Source of the DNA: JAUXEH01 sp965602945
GTDB taxonomy: Bacteria > Acidobacteriota > Aminicenantia > Aminicenantales > Aminicenantaceae
Reading direction: 5' to 3'
Length of the DNA stretch: 21,204 nt
NCBI GenBank assembly: GCA_965602945.1
Contig: CBFDBC010000037.1
Location: 1 to 21,204, forward strand
Shown piece by piece: positions 13,137-19,900 of this stretch (position 1 is its first letter; each line of letters opens with the position of its first letter). The notes under the pieces are model-generated. The model ran no database searches and was not told the origin of the DNA. It worked only from the letters and a program-made list of their open reading frames with translations. The position numbers and the translations under genes are program-made.

Positions 13137-13761
13137 CGATAAGCAGGAATTCAAGGGACGCAACCTGGAGGACGTCATCAGCCTGGCCGAACACGTCCTG
13201 AAGATAGAGCGGACCCAGTTCAACTACGAGATCGTAGCCGAGAAGACCAAGCTTTTCGGGATCAAGACCAAGGAGATCGTGATCCGGGCCTGGCCCAAGA
13301 CAGCGAAAGACTCGGAGCCGGCCACACGGTTCCTGGATGACCTGCTGGCCCAGTATCCCCTTGACATAAAATACCACACCCGACGGAACCACGACATCCT
13401 GTTCGTCATCTTCGAGGGCAAGGACAAACAATTCCTCCTCCAGAAAGACGGGGCCCTGCTCCTGGCCTTTCAGCACATCCTGAACAAGGTGTCGCCTCAA
13501 AAGGTCCAGGCCGACTGCGACTTCTTCCGCAAGCGCAAGGAACGGGAACTCAAAGATTATGTGAATAACGTGGCGCGGCGGGTTCGCGAGTCCGGTCGTA
13601 AAGAGACGCTCGATCCCATGAATCCCTATGAAAGACGCCTGGTCCACATCGCCGTCAATCAGATCCCGGGTATATCCACCGAAAGCATCGGCGAGGGATT
13701 CCTGAAAAAGGTGAAGGTGTATCCCACCAAGGGGCGGCCCAAGCAAAACTCCTACTCCTAG
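13114..13761 (+). CDS. jag: Jag/KhpB-type RNA-binding protein (Jag_N, KH, R3H)
   Basis: A 215-residue protein. An N-terminal Jag_N-like segment (NLEDVISLAEHVLKIERTQFNY, 17-38, with KTKLFGIKTKEIVIRAW, 45-60) is followed by a KH-like region (about 75-135) and a C-terminal R3H domain. The R3H block reads RRVRESGRKETLDPMNPYER, then RLVHIAVNQ, with the Arg-x3-His at 174-178, and ends in the conserved GEGFLKKVKVYP. In the KH domain the usual GxxG reads QKDG (110-113), so the first glycine is missing. The protein binds RNA with KhpA in Gram-positives and influences cell elongation and division; its role in diderms is less defined. It overlaps yidC by 23 bp; an AAGGA sits just upstream of the ATG. 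Confidence 0.92.
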   Translation: MENQEKNDDKQEFKGRNLEDVISLAEHVLKIERTQFNYEIVAEKTKLFGIKTKEIVIRAWPKTAKDSEPATRFLDDLLAQYPLDIKYHTRRNHDILFVIFEGKDKQFLLQKDGALLLAFQHILNKVSPQKVQADCDFFRKRKERELKDYVNNVARRVRESGRKETLDPMNPYERRLVHIAVNQIPGISTESIGEGFLKKVKVYPTKGRPKQNSYS

Positions 13762-13826
13762 GACCCGGAAGCAGGCCCAACACAGCGACAGAATTCCTTT
13801 ATTCTCTTTGTTATCAATAAGTTACT

Positions 13827-13837
13827 GGCCTGAGGCC
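13827..13837. repeat. Short inverted repeat GGCC-TGA-GGCC before mnmE
   Basis: Four-bp GC arms with a 3-nt loop lie within the 83-bp jag-mnmE gap, just in front of the mnmE ATG. The presumed GAGG ribosome site (13832-13835) is part of the structure, so weak masking of initiation is possible. It is a small structure and may be chance. Confidence 0.25.
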
Positions 13838-13844
13838 AAGAAGG

Positions 13845-15212
13845 ATGTTCGAAGACACCATCATCGCCGTCTCCACCCCGTTCGGCTATGGAGGCCTGGG
13901 TGTGGTGCGGCTTAGCGGCCCTCGGGCCCTTGCCATCTCGCAGGAGATCTTCCGGCCCCGGACACGCCGCCGAAAGTTTCCGCAGCGGCAGCCGATCCTG
14001 GGCCGCCTCCTCGATCCGGGAACCGGAGAAGCCTTTGAGGAGGCCATGCTCACCTATTTTCCCGGGCCCCGTTCATACACCACCGAGGACGTGGTGGAGA
14101 TCTCCACGCACGGCAGCCCGGTCCTCATGGAAGAGATCGTGCGGTTGGGCCTCGAGGCAGGAGCCCGCCATGGCCGACCGGGAGAATTCACGCTGAGGGC
14201 CTTCCTGGGAGGCCGGATAGATATACTCCAGGCCGAGGCGGTGAACGACCTGATAAAGGCCGCATCTCTCAATCAGGCGAAGATTTCCTGCAGGCAGCTG
14301 GACGGCAGTTTGTCCCGGAGTATATCCGAACTGCGGCGGAGCATCATCCACATCCTTTCCCAGATAGAGGCCGGCATCGAATTCCCGGATGAGGGCCTCG
14401 GGACCTCTCCCAAAGTCATAGCCCGCGGCCTGCGGCGATCACTGGATGCGGTCTCCCGCCTGGTCGAGAGCTATGATCTGGGGAAGACGCTTCGTGAGGG
14501 AACCGTACTGGCGGTCACGGGACGGACGAACTCCGGCAAATCCACTTTGTTCAACCGGCTTCTCGACCAAGACCGGTCCATCGTCACTCCCTTCCCCGGA
14601 ACCACACGGGATTACATCAGGGAGCAGATAAAGATAAAGGACGCAATGTTCACCCTGATAGACACGGCCGGCCTGGACGACGCCGCCCAACCCATCGAAA
14701 GAGAGGGCATCCGCAGGGGAAAGGAGCTGGCCGCCGGGGCAGACGGCATCCTGCTGCTCCTGGACGCATCCCGCATGGAAAACGAGGACGACCTGGCCCT
14801 GATCAGAAAGTACCGGGACGAGCGGACCATACTGCTCTGGAACAAGACGGACCTCCCCCCCAAGATCCGGAGCGAACGGATCCGGGAGGAGGCGGGAGGG
14901 CTCCCGCAGCTCGAGATCTCGGCCCTGCAGGGGACCAACCTCCCTCTGCTCAAAGAAAAGATCCACGAGCTCTTCGTCCCGGACCGGAGCGGCGGGGACG
15001 AGGTCATCCTGCACCTCCGCCAGAAGCTGGTGCTGGAGGAGATGCGAAAAGCCTTTGAATCCGCCCTGGACGTCCTCAAGCAGGGGCATTCAGAGGAGGT
15101 TCTAGCCGAGGAGATCCGCTCTGTCCTCCCCCTCATAGGCCAATTGACGGGCGAGATTCGGGCCGATGACGTGCTGGAGGACATCTTCGGCCGTTTTTGT
15201 GTGGGGAAATAG
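13845..15212 (+). CDS. mnmE: tRNA uridine-5-carboxymethylaminomethyl modification GTPase MnmE
   Basis: A 455-residue protein. With MnmG it installs the 5-carboxymethylaminomethyl group on wobble U34 of certain tRNAs. It has the N-terminal tetrahydrofolate-binding domain (DTIIAVSTPFGYGGLGVVRL at 4-23; GEFTLRAFLGGRIDILQAEA near 113-132), a helical domain and an inserted G domain. The G motifs are GRTNSGKS (226-233, with Thr-Asn-Ser where many have PNVGKS), TTRD (253-256), DTAG (273-276) and NKTD (333-336). The C-terminal FCVGK contains the conserved Cys451. GAGG at 13832-13835 is the likely ribosome site. mnmG follows after 6 bp. Confidence 0.97.
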   Translation: MFEDTIIAVSTPFGYGGLGVVRLSGPRALAISQEIFRPRTRRRKFPQRQPILGRLLDPGTGEAFEEAMLTYFPGPRSYTTEDVVEISTHGSPVLMEEIVRLGLEAGARHGRPGEFTLRAFLGGRIDILQAEAVNDLIKAASLNQAKISCRQLDGSLSRSISELRRSIIHILSQIEAGIEFPDEGLGTSPKVIARGLRRSLDAVSRLVESYDLGKTLREGTVLAVTGRTNSGKSTLFNRLLDQDRSIVTPFPGTTRDYIREQIKIKDAMFTLIDTAGLDDAAQPIEREGIRRGKELAAGADGILLLLDASRMENEDDLALIRKYRDERTILLWNKTDLPPKIRSERIREEAGGLPQLEISALQGTNLPLLKEKIHELFVPDRSGGDEVILHLRQKLVLEEMRKAFESALDVLKQGHSEEVLAEEIRSVLPLIGQLTGEIRADDVLEDIFGRFCVGK

Positions 15213-15218
15213 TCACCC

Positions 15219-17090
15219 ATGAGTGAAGAAGCCCGCTTCGATGTCGTTGTGGTCGGTGCCGGCCACGCGGGATGCGAGGCGGCTCTCGCGTCCAGCCGCA
15301 TGGGCCTCCAAACCGGCCTGATCACCTTAAACCTGGAGAATATCGCCCAGATGTCCTGCAATCCGGCAATAGGGGGGCTGGCCAAGGGCCACCTGGTCCG
15401 GGAGATCGATGCCCTGGGAGGCGTCATGGGCCATGTGGCGGACGAGACCGGGATCCATTTCCGCCTCTTGAACCGCAGCCGGGGAGGCGCCGTGCAGGCG
15501 CCCCGCGCCCAATCGGACAAGTCCCGATACCGCAAGGCCATGCGGACCATCCTGGAGAACACTCCACGCCTCACGCTGCTTGAGGCGACGGTGGCCCGTA
15601 TACTGCGGGAGGATGGTTCGGCCGCAGGCGTCGAGCTCCTGGACGGCTCCCATATCCTGACCACGGCCGTGATCCTTACACCGGGCACCTTCCTGAACGG
15701 GATGGTCCACATCGGGCTGGAGAGCTATCCGGCCGGCCGCGCCGATGAGCCTCCTTCCACCCATCTGGCCCAACACCTCAAGGACCTGGGCCTGCCTGGA
15801 TTCCGGCTCAAGACGGGCACGCCCATGCGGCTGCACCGGGACACCATCGACTGGAGCCGCTTCACACCGCAGCAGGGAGACGAGAAGCCTGTCCCATTCT
15901 CTTTCCGAACAAAGCATGCGCTGGAGAACCGGGTCGTGTGCCACTTCGGATACACCAACCCGCGGACCCACGCCGTCATTCGGAAAAACCTGAAGAAATC
16001 CGCCCTCTACGGAGGCCGGATCAAGGGTGTCGGGCCGCGCTACTGCCCCTCGATCGAGGTCAAAGTGGTGGAGTTTCCCCACCGCCAGCGTCATCAGATC
16101 GTCCTGGAGCCCGAGGGTCTGGATACGGAAGAGATCTATGTCAACGGCATATCCTCTTCCCTCCCCCTCGAGACCCAGGAAGAGGTCCTCAAGAGCATCT
16201 CCGGCCTGGAGGACGCCCGCATCCTGCGCCCGGCCTATGCCATCGAGTATGACGCCATCCTCCCGACCGTGCTGCGTCCCACGCTCGAGGTCCGGGAGAT
16301 AAACAACCTCTACCTCGCGGGACAGATCAATGGAACCTCGGGTTATGAGGAGGCCGCCGCACAGGGGCTGATGGCGGGGATAAATGCCGCGCTGAAGATA
16401 GAGAAGCAGCCGCCGCTCATCCTGGGGAGGGAGGAGGCCTATATCGGAGTGCTGATCGACGACCTGATCACCAAAGGCGTCGAGGAGCCCTACCGGCTGT
16501 TTACTTCGAGGGCCGAATACAGGCTGCAGCTGCGGATCGACAACGCAGACCGGAGGCTCACGGAGTACGGGCGCCGTCTTGGGCTCATCGAACCGGAGGA
16601 TTACGCCGGCTTCCTCAGGAAACAGGATCGGATACGGTCTGTGCTGGATTGGCTCGAGACAGAGAAGATCGATCCGGACGGCCGGGGAAGGATCACACTC
16701 AAGGACTGGCTCAAGAAGCCGGATGTGTTCCTCCGTTCAGTCATTGACGCAAGGTCCCTCCCGTGGGAGCTTACGGAGGAAGAGCTCCGGCACATCGAAT
16801 CCGAGGTCAAATACGAGGGGTATCTCAAAAAACAGGCCAAGGAGATCGCCCGGATCGAAAAAGTAGACCGGGTGAAGATCCCACCCGGAATGGACTATCG
16901 GAAAATCCCGGGATTGACCTCCGAAGTCGTAGAGAAACTTGAGAGATCCGATCCTTCCACCCTGGGAGAGGCCAAGCGTATCCCTGGGATGACACCGGCG
17001 TCTGTGATCAACCTGCACATCTATCTCAAGATGTCATCAAAATCCCGCAGCCGGGAGAAAATGCAAAAACCCGGTGCAAATCAGCCCTGA
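15219..17090 (+). CDS. mnmG: tRNA uridine-5-carboxymethylaminomethyl modification enzyme MnmG (GidA)
   Basis: A 623-residue FAD protein of usual length, the partner of MnmE in U34 modification. The dinucleotide-binding loop is VVGAGHAGCEAA (11-22). The family block CNPAIGGLAKGHLVREIDAL (47-66) contains the conserved cysteine, and GTSGYEEAAAQGLMAGINAA marks the second FAD segment. The C-terminal helical domain that contacts MnmE and tRNA is present (YEGYLKKQAKEIARIEKVDR, then SVINLHIYLK). Only 6 bp separate it from mnmE, matching the functional heterotetramer. It ends 71 bp before parA; parS lies in that gap. Confidence 0.98.
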   Translation: MSEEARFDVVVVGAGHAGCEAALASSRMGLQTGLITLNLENIAQMSCNPAIGGLAKGHLVREIDALGGVMGHVADETGIHFRLLNRSRGGAVQAPRAQSDKSRYRKAMRTILENTPRLTLLEATVARILREDGSAAGVELLDGSHILTTAVILTPGTFLNGMVHIGLESYPAGRADEPPSTHLAQHLKDLGLPGFRLKTGTPMRLHRDTIDWSRFTPQQGDEKPVPFSFRTKHALENRVVCHFGYTNPRTHAVIRKNLKKSALYGGRIKGVGPRYCPSIEVKVVEFPHRQRHQIVLEPEGLDTEEIYVNGISSSLPLETQEEVLKSISGLEDARILRPAYAIEYDAILPTVLRPTLEVREINNLYLAGQINGTSGYEEAAAQGLMAGINAALKIEKQPPLILGREEAYIGVLIDDLITKGVEEPYRLFTSRAEYRLQLRIDNADRRLTEYGRRLGLIEPEDYAGFLRKQDRIRSVLDWLETEKIDPDGRGRITLKDWLKKPDVFLRSVIDARSLPWELTEEELRHIESEVKYEGYLKKQAKEIARIEKVDRVKIPPGMDYRKIPGLTSEVVEKLERSDPSTLGEAKRIPGMTPASVINLHIYLKMSSKSRSREKMQKPGANQP

Positions 17091-17127
17091 ACTGTGGTAC
17101 AAATATAGACTTGAACGACTAACACGG

Positions 17128-17143
17128 TGTTCCACGTGGAACA
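17128..17143. promoter_or_regulatory. parS: parS centromere site
   Basis: TGTTCCACGTGGAACA is a perfect 16-bp palindrome matching the parS consensus TGTTnCACGTGnAACA. The flanking GG/CC extends perfect symmetry to 20 bp (17126-17145). ParB binds parS and loads as a CTP-dependent clamp. It sits 18 bp before the parA start codon, so ParB loading here could also affect parAB expression. It is the only parS I noticed in the window. Confidence 0.93.
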
Positions 17144-17161
17144 CCAGGAACGGTTTGACCA

Positions 17162-17917
17162 TTGAACAAGATCATCGCCATCGCCAACCAGAAAGGCGGT
17201 GTGGGAAAGACCACAACGGCCATCAACCTGGGTGCCTCTCTGGCCCTGCACAACAAACGGGTCCTGCTGGTCGATTTTGACCCGCAGGGCATGGCCACGG
17301 CGGGGCTCGGATTGGAAAAAACCCCGGGGCGGGGGATCTACTCGGCCCTCATGAACGGACAGCCTCTTATGGAGCTCATCCAGGCTACTCCCCTGGACAA
17401 CTTCTACGTGTGCCCCAGTTCCCGGGAGCTGGCTGGTTTCGAGGCCGAGGCCCACGACCTGGATTCCAGGGAAACACGTTTAAAAGACACCCTGGAACAC
17501 ATCAGGTCCAAGTTCCATTTTATATTCATCGACTGCCCGCCATCGCTGGGGTATCTCACGATAAACGCCCTGACGGCGGCCGATTCCATACTCATCCCTG
17601 TCCAGACAGAATATTTTTGTATGGAAGGTATGCCGGACCTGTTCAACACCCTGGACACGGTGCGCTCCTATCTGAATCCTTCCCTGGCTATCGAGGGGAT
17701 CGTGCTTACCATGTACGACGATCGGACCAACCTGGCCAGGCAGGTGGCGGAGGAGATCAGGGGTTCCCTCAGCAGGATCGTGTTCGAGGTCGTGGTCCCC
17801 CGAACCGTCCGGCTGGCCGAGGCCCCCAGCTTCGGCAAGCCCGCCCTCCTCTATGACGTCCGGTCCAAGGGCGCTCAGGCATACCTGAACCTCGCAACGG
17901 AGCTACTGCAAAGATGA
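17162..17917 (+). CDS. parA: Chromosome partitioning ATPase ParA (Soj)
   Basis: A 251-residue chromosomal-type ParA without an N-terminal DNA-binding extension. It has the deviant Walker A KGGVGKTT (11-18, signature lysine 11), Walker A' VDFDPQG (37-43) and Walker B FIDCPPSLGYLT (Asp124). ATP-bound dimers coat the nucleoid and move ParB-parS complexes. The start codon is TTG at 17162, giving the canonical MNKIIAIANQKGGVGKTT; no in-frame ATG fits. AGGA at 17146-17149 is 12 nt away, a long spacing, and directly abuts the parS palindrome, so expression may be low and ParB-sensitive. Its stop overlaps parB by 4 bp. Confidence 0.96.
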   Translation: MNKIIAIANQKGGVGKTTTAINLGASLALHNKRVLLVDFDPQGMATAGLGLEKTPGRGIYSALMNGQPLMELIQATPLDNFYVCPSSRELAGFEAEAHDLDSRETRLKDTLEHIRSKFHFIFIDCPPSLGYLTINALTAADSILIPVQTEYFCMEGMPDLFNTLDTVRSYLNPSLAIEGIVLTMYDDRTNLARQVAEEIRGSLSRIVFEVVVPRTVRLAEAPSFGKPALLYDVRSKGAQAYLNLATELLQR

Positions 17918-18762
17918 AAAAGAAAGCCCTAGGCAAAGGACTTGAAGCCTTCCTCCCCGAAGAATACGGAATCCTGAAGGAGGAGCGTTTCGCAGAGCTG
18001 GATATCGAACAGATCAAGCCCAATCCCGACCAGCCCCGGACCCACTTCGACCCGGTCGCACTCCAGGAGCTGGCCCTCTCCATCCGGGAGACGGGGATTC
18101 TGCAGCCCGTGGTCGTGGTCCCTCAGGAGAAGCACTACAAGATCATCGTGGGAGAAAGACGATGGCGCGCCGCACAGCAGGCAGGCCTTAGAAAGGTCCC
18201 TGTGCTCATCCGGAACATGTCACAGGTCCAGCAGTATGAGGCTTCCCTGATCGAGAACCTGCAGCGTGAGGACCTCAATCCCATCGAGATCGCCTCTGCC
18301 TACCAGAAGATGTCCGCAGACCTGGGCCTGAGCCAACAGCAGATCGCGGGAAAAGTGGGGAAGGACAGGGCCTCCGTAGCCAACTATATCCGCCTGCTGA
18401 AGCTCCCGGCGGAGATCCAGGAGATGCTCTCCACCGGCAAGCTGTCCATGGGCCACGCCCGAGCTCTGATCACGCTGGAAGACCCGGATGTGCAGCAGGA
18501 GTGCGCACGCCAGACCGTGCGCAGGGGACTTTCCGTCCGAAGCGTGGAAAAACTTATCCAGAAACTTAAGGCCGAACCCAGGGAGAAGAGCGGACCGACC
18601 CTGGACCCGGACCTTCAGGCGGTCCAGGAGGAGCTCCTCCAGCTCCTGGGCACCAAGGTCGCCATCTCCGGCAGGCCGGGAAAAGGGGTGATCAAGATCC
18701 ACTATTTTTCATTGGACGATCTAAACCGAATCTATGAGGCAATCAAAGGAGCCATCTCATGA
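17914..18762 (+). CDS. parB: Chromosome partitioning protein ParB (Spo0J), CTP-dependent clamp
   Basis: A 282-residue protein. A short N-terminal ParA-stimulating segment (MKKKALGKGLEAFLPEE, with Lys/Arg) is followed by the CTPase/N domain carrying GERRWRAA (80-87) and ENLQREDLNPIE (114-125), the CTP-binding C and P motifs. A helix-turn-helix near 138-162 (LSQQQIAGKVGKDRASVANY) reads parS, and a C-terminal dimerisation domain ends in FSLDDLNRIYEAI. It overlaps both parA (ATGA) and the bactofilin gene (ATGA). The AAAGGAG in its 3' end serves as the next gene's ribosome site. Confidence 0.97.
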   Translation: MKKKALGKGLEAFLPEEYGILKEERFAELDIEQIKPNPDQPRTHFDPVALQELALSIRETGILQPVVVVPQEKHYKIIVGERRWRAAQQAGLRKVPVLIRNMSQVQQYEASLIENLQREDLNPIEIASAYQKMSADLGLSQQQIAGKVGKDRASVANYIRLLKLPAEIQEMLSTGKLSMGHARALITLEDPDVQQECARQTVRRGLSVRSVEKLIQKLKAEPREKSGPTLDPDLQAVQEELLQLLGTKVAISGRPGKGVIKIHYFSLDDLNRIYEAIKGAIS

Positions 18763-18775
18763 AAGAAAAAAGGAG
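18745..18775 (+). promoter_or_regulatory. Two consecutive Shine-Dalgarno sites for in-frame starts of the bactofilin
   Basis: AAAGGAG at 18745-18751 serves ATG 18759 with 7-nt spacing. A second AAAGGAG at 18769-18775 serves the in-frame ATG 18780 with 4-nt spacing. Both are near-perfect, so two N-terminal forms differing by seven residues are possible. Confidence 0.6.
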
Positions 18776-19175
18776 AGAAATGGACGATACGAAGATTACG
18801 GGATTTTTTGACAAGGACACACACTTCAAGGGAGATCTGAGCTTCAAAGGATCATTCCGTGTGGACGGGCATTTCAAGGGTACGATCAAGTCAGATTCCA
18901 TCCTGATCGTCGGGCCGAACGGGAAGGTGGATGCGGACGTGCAGATCGGCCAAGCCATCATCGACGGACAGGTCAAGGGCAGCATCCATGCCAAGAACAA
19001 AGTGGAGATCCATTCCTCAGGGCGGGTGACGGGAACCATCATCTCCCCCATTCTCGCCATCGAAGAGGGGGCTTTCCTGGAGGCCAACTGCCAGACCACG
19101 GACAAGCTGCCTCAAACAGCTCCGGAAAAGAAACCGGAGGGGCCTCATCTCCCGGTACCGAGGTCCGAGACTTGA
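18759..19175 (+). CDS. Bactofilin family cytoskeletal protein
   Basis: 138 residues (131 from the alternative ATG 18780). The central domain of about 100 residues has the short hydrophobic repeat pattern of the bactofilin (DUF583) right-handed beta-helix: FKGDLSFKGSFRVDGHFKGT, then SILIVGPNGKVDADVQIGQA, DGQVKGSIHAKNKVEIHSSG, and RVTGTIISPILAIEEGAFLE. Flanking ends are short and polar, the C-terminus Pro/Glu rich, as expected. Bactofilins self-assemble without nucleotide into filaments that act as scaffolds in cell shape, stalk or chromosome organisation; in Myxococcus they position ParAB-parS. The gene overlaps parB by 4 bp and kdsB by 4 bp, linking it firmly to parAB. A role in anchoring the origin is inference from that linkage. 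Confidence 0.92.
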   Translation: MKEKRREMDDTKITGFFDKDTHFKGDLSFKGSFRVDGHFKGTIKSDSILIVGPNGKVDADVQIGQAIIDGQVKGSIHAKNKVEIHSSGRVTGTIISPILAIEEGAFLEANCQTTDKLPQTAPEKKPEGPHLPVPRSET

Positions 19176-19900
19176 AGCCGGCCCTGGGGGTTATCCCGGT
19201 CCGCTACAAGGCTCAGCGGTTCCCGGGGAAACCCCTGGCCCCGATCCTGGGGAAACCGATGGTGCAGTGGGTCTATGAGAGCGCCCTCCAGGCTAAGCGT
19301 CTGGCAAAACTGGTGGTGGCCACGGACGACGAGAGGATTCTTGAGGCCGCAGGGGGCTTCGGGGCCGAGGCCTTTCTGACCTCTCCGGAGCACGGTTCCG
19401 GCACGGAACGCACGGCCGAAGCGGCATCCCGCTACGACCTGCCGATCGTGATCAATATCCAGGGAGACGAACCTCTGCTGAGAGGTGATGCCATCGATCT
19501 CTTGGTGGAGGCGCTCCAGGATGAGACCGTGCCCATGGCTACACTGGCCCATCCCAATCCCGACCTATCGCGAATCGCTGATCCGAACGTCGTCAAGCTG
19601 GTCATGGATTCTGAGGGGTATGCCCTATATTTCTCCCGCTCGCCGCTCCCGCATCAGGCTTCGGACTTCTTCTGGGAACACATCGGGATCTATGGGTTTC
19701 AAAAGGACTTCCTGCTGCATTTCAGCAGCCTGCCCAAGTCCAGGCTGGAGATCACGGAAAGGCTGGAGCAGCTTCGGGCCCTGGAGCACGGATTCCGTAT
19801 CAAGGTCCTCGAGACCCGAAATTCGACCTTGAGTGTGGACACACCGGAGGATATAATCAAGGTCGAGAGCCGGCTGAAAGAAAGGATCCATGACAACTAA
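19172..19900 (+). CDS. kdsB: 3-deoxy-manno-octulosonate cytidylyltransferase (CMP-Kdo synthetase)
   Basis: A 242-residue protein of usual length. It activates Kdo with CTP to CMP-Kdo for the lipopolysaccharide inner core, so the organism makes LPS or at least Kdo. Motifs: GVIPVRYKAQRFPGKPLAPI (6-25) nucleotide loop, INIQGDEPLL (95-103, Asp99 as metal ligand), EHIGIYGF, LEITERLEQLRALEHG and VDTPEDI. The start is TTG at 19172, overlapping the bactofilin stop (TTGA), with GAGG (19160-19163) 8 nt upstream; this gives the family-typical beginning. The last 11 bp overlap pyrG, whose product supplies the CTP substrate. Confidence 0.97.
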   Translation: MKPALGVIPVRYKAQRFPGKPLAPILGKPMVQWVYESALQAKRLAKLVVATDDERILEAAGGFGAEAFLTSPEHGSGTERTAEAASRYDLPIVINIQGDEPLLRGDAIDLLVEALQDETVPMATLAHPNPDLSRIADPNVVKLVMDSEGYALYFSRSPLPHQASDFFWEHIGIYGFQKDFLLHFSSLPKSRLEITERLEQLRALEHGFRIKVLETRNSTLSVDTPEDIIKVESRLKERIHDN

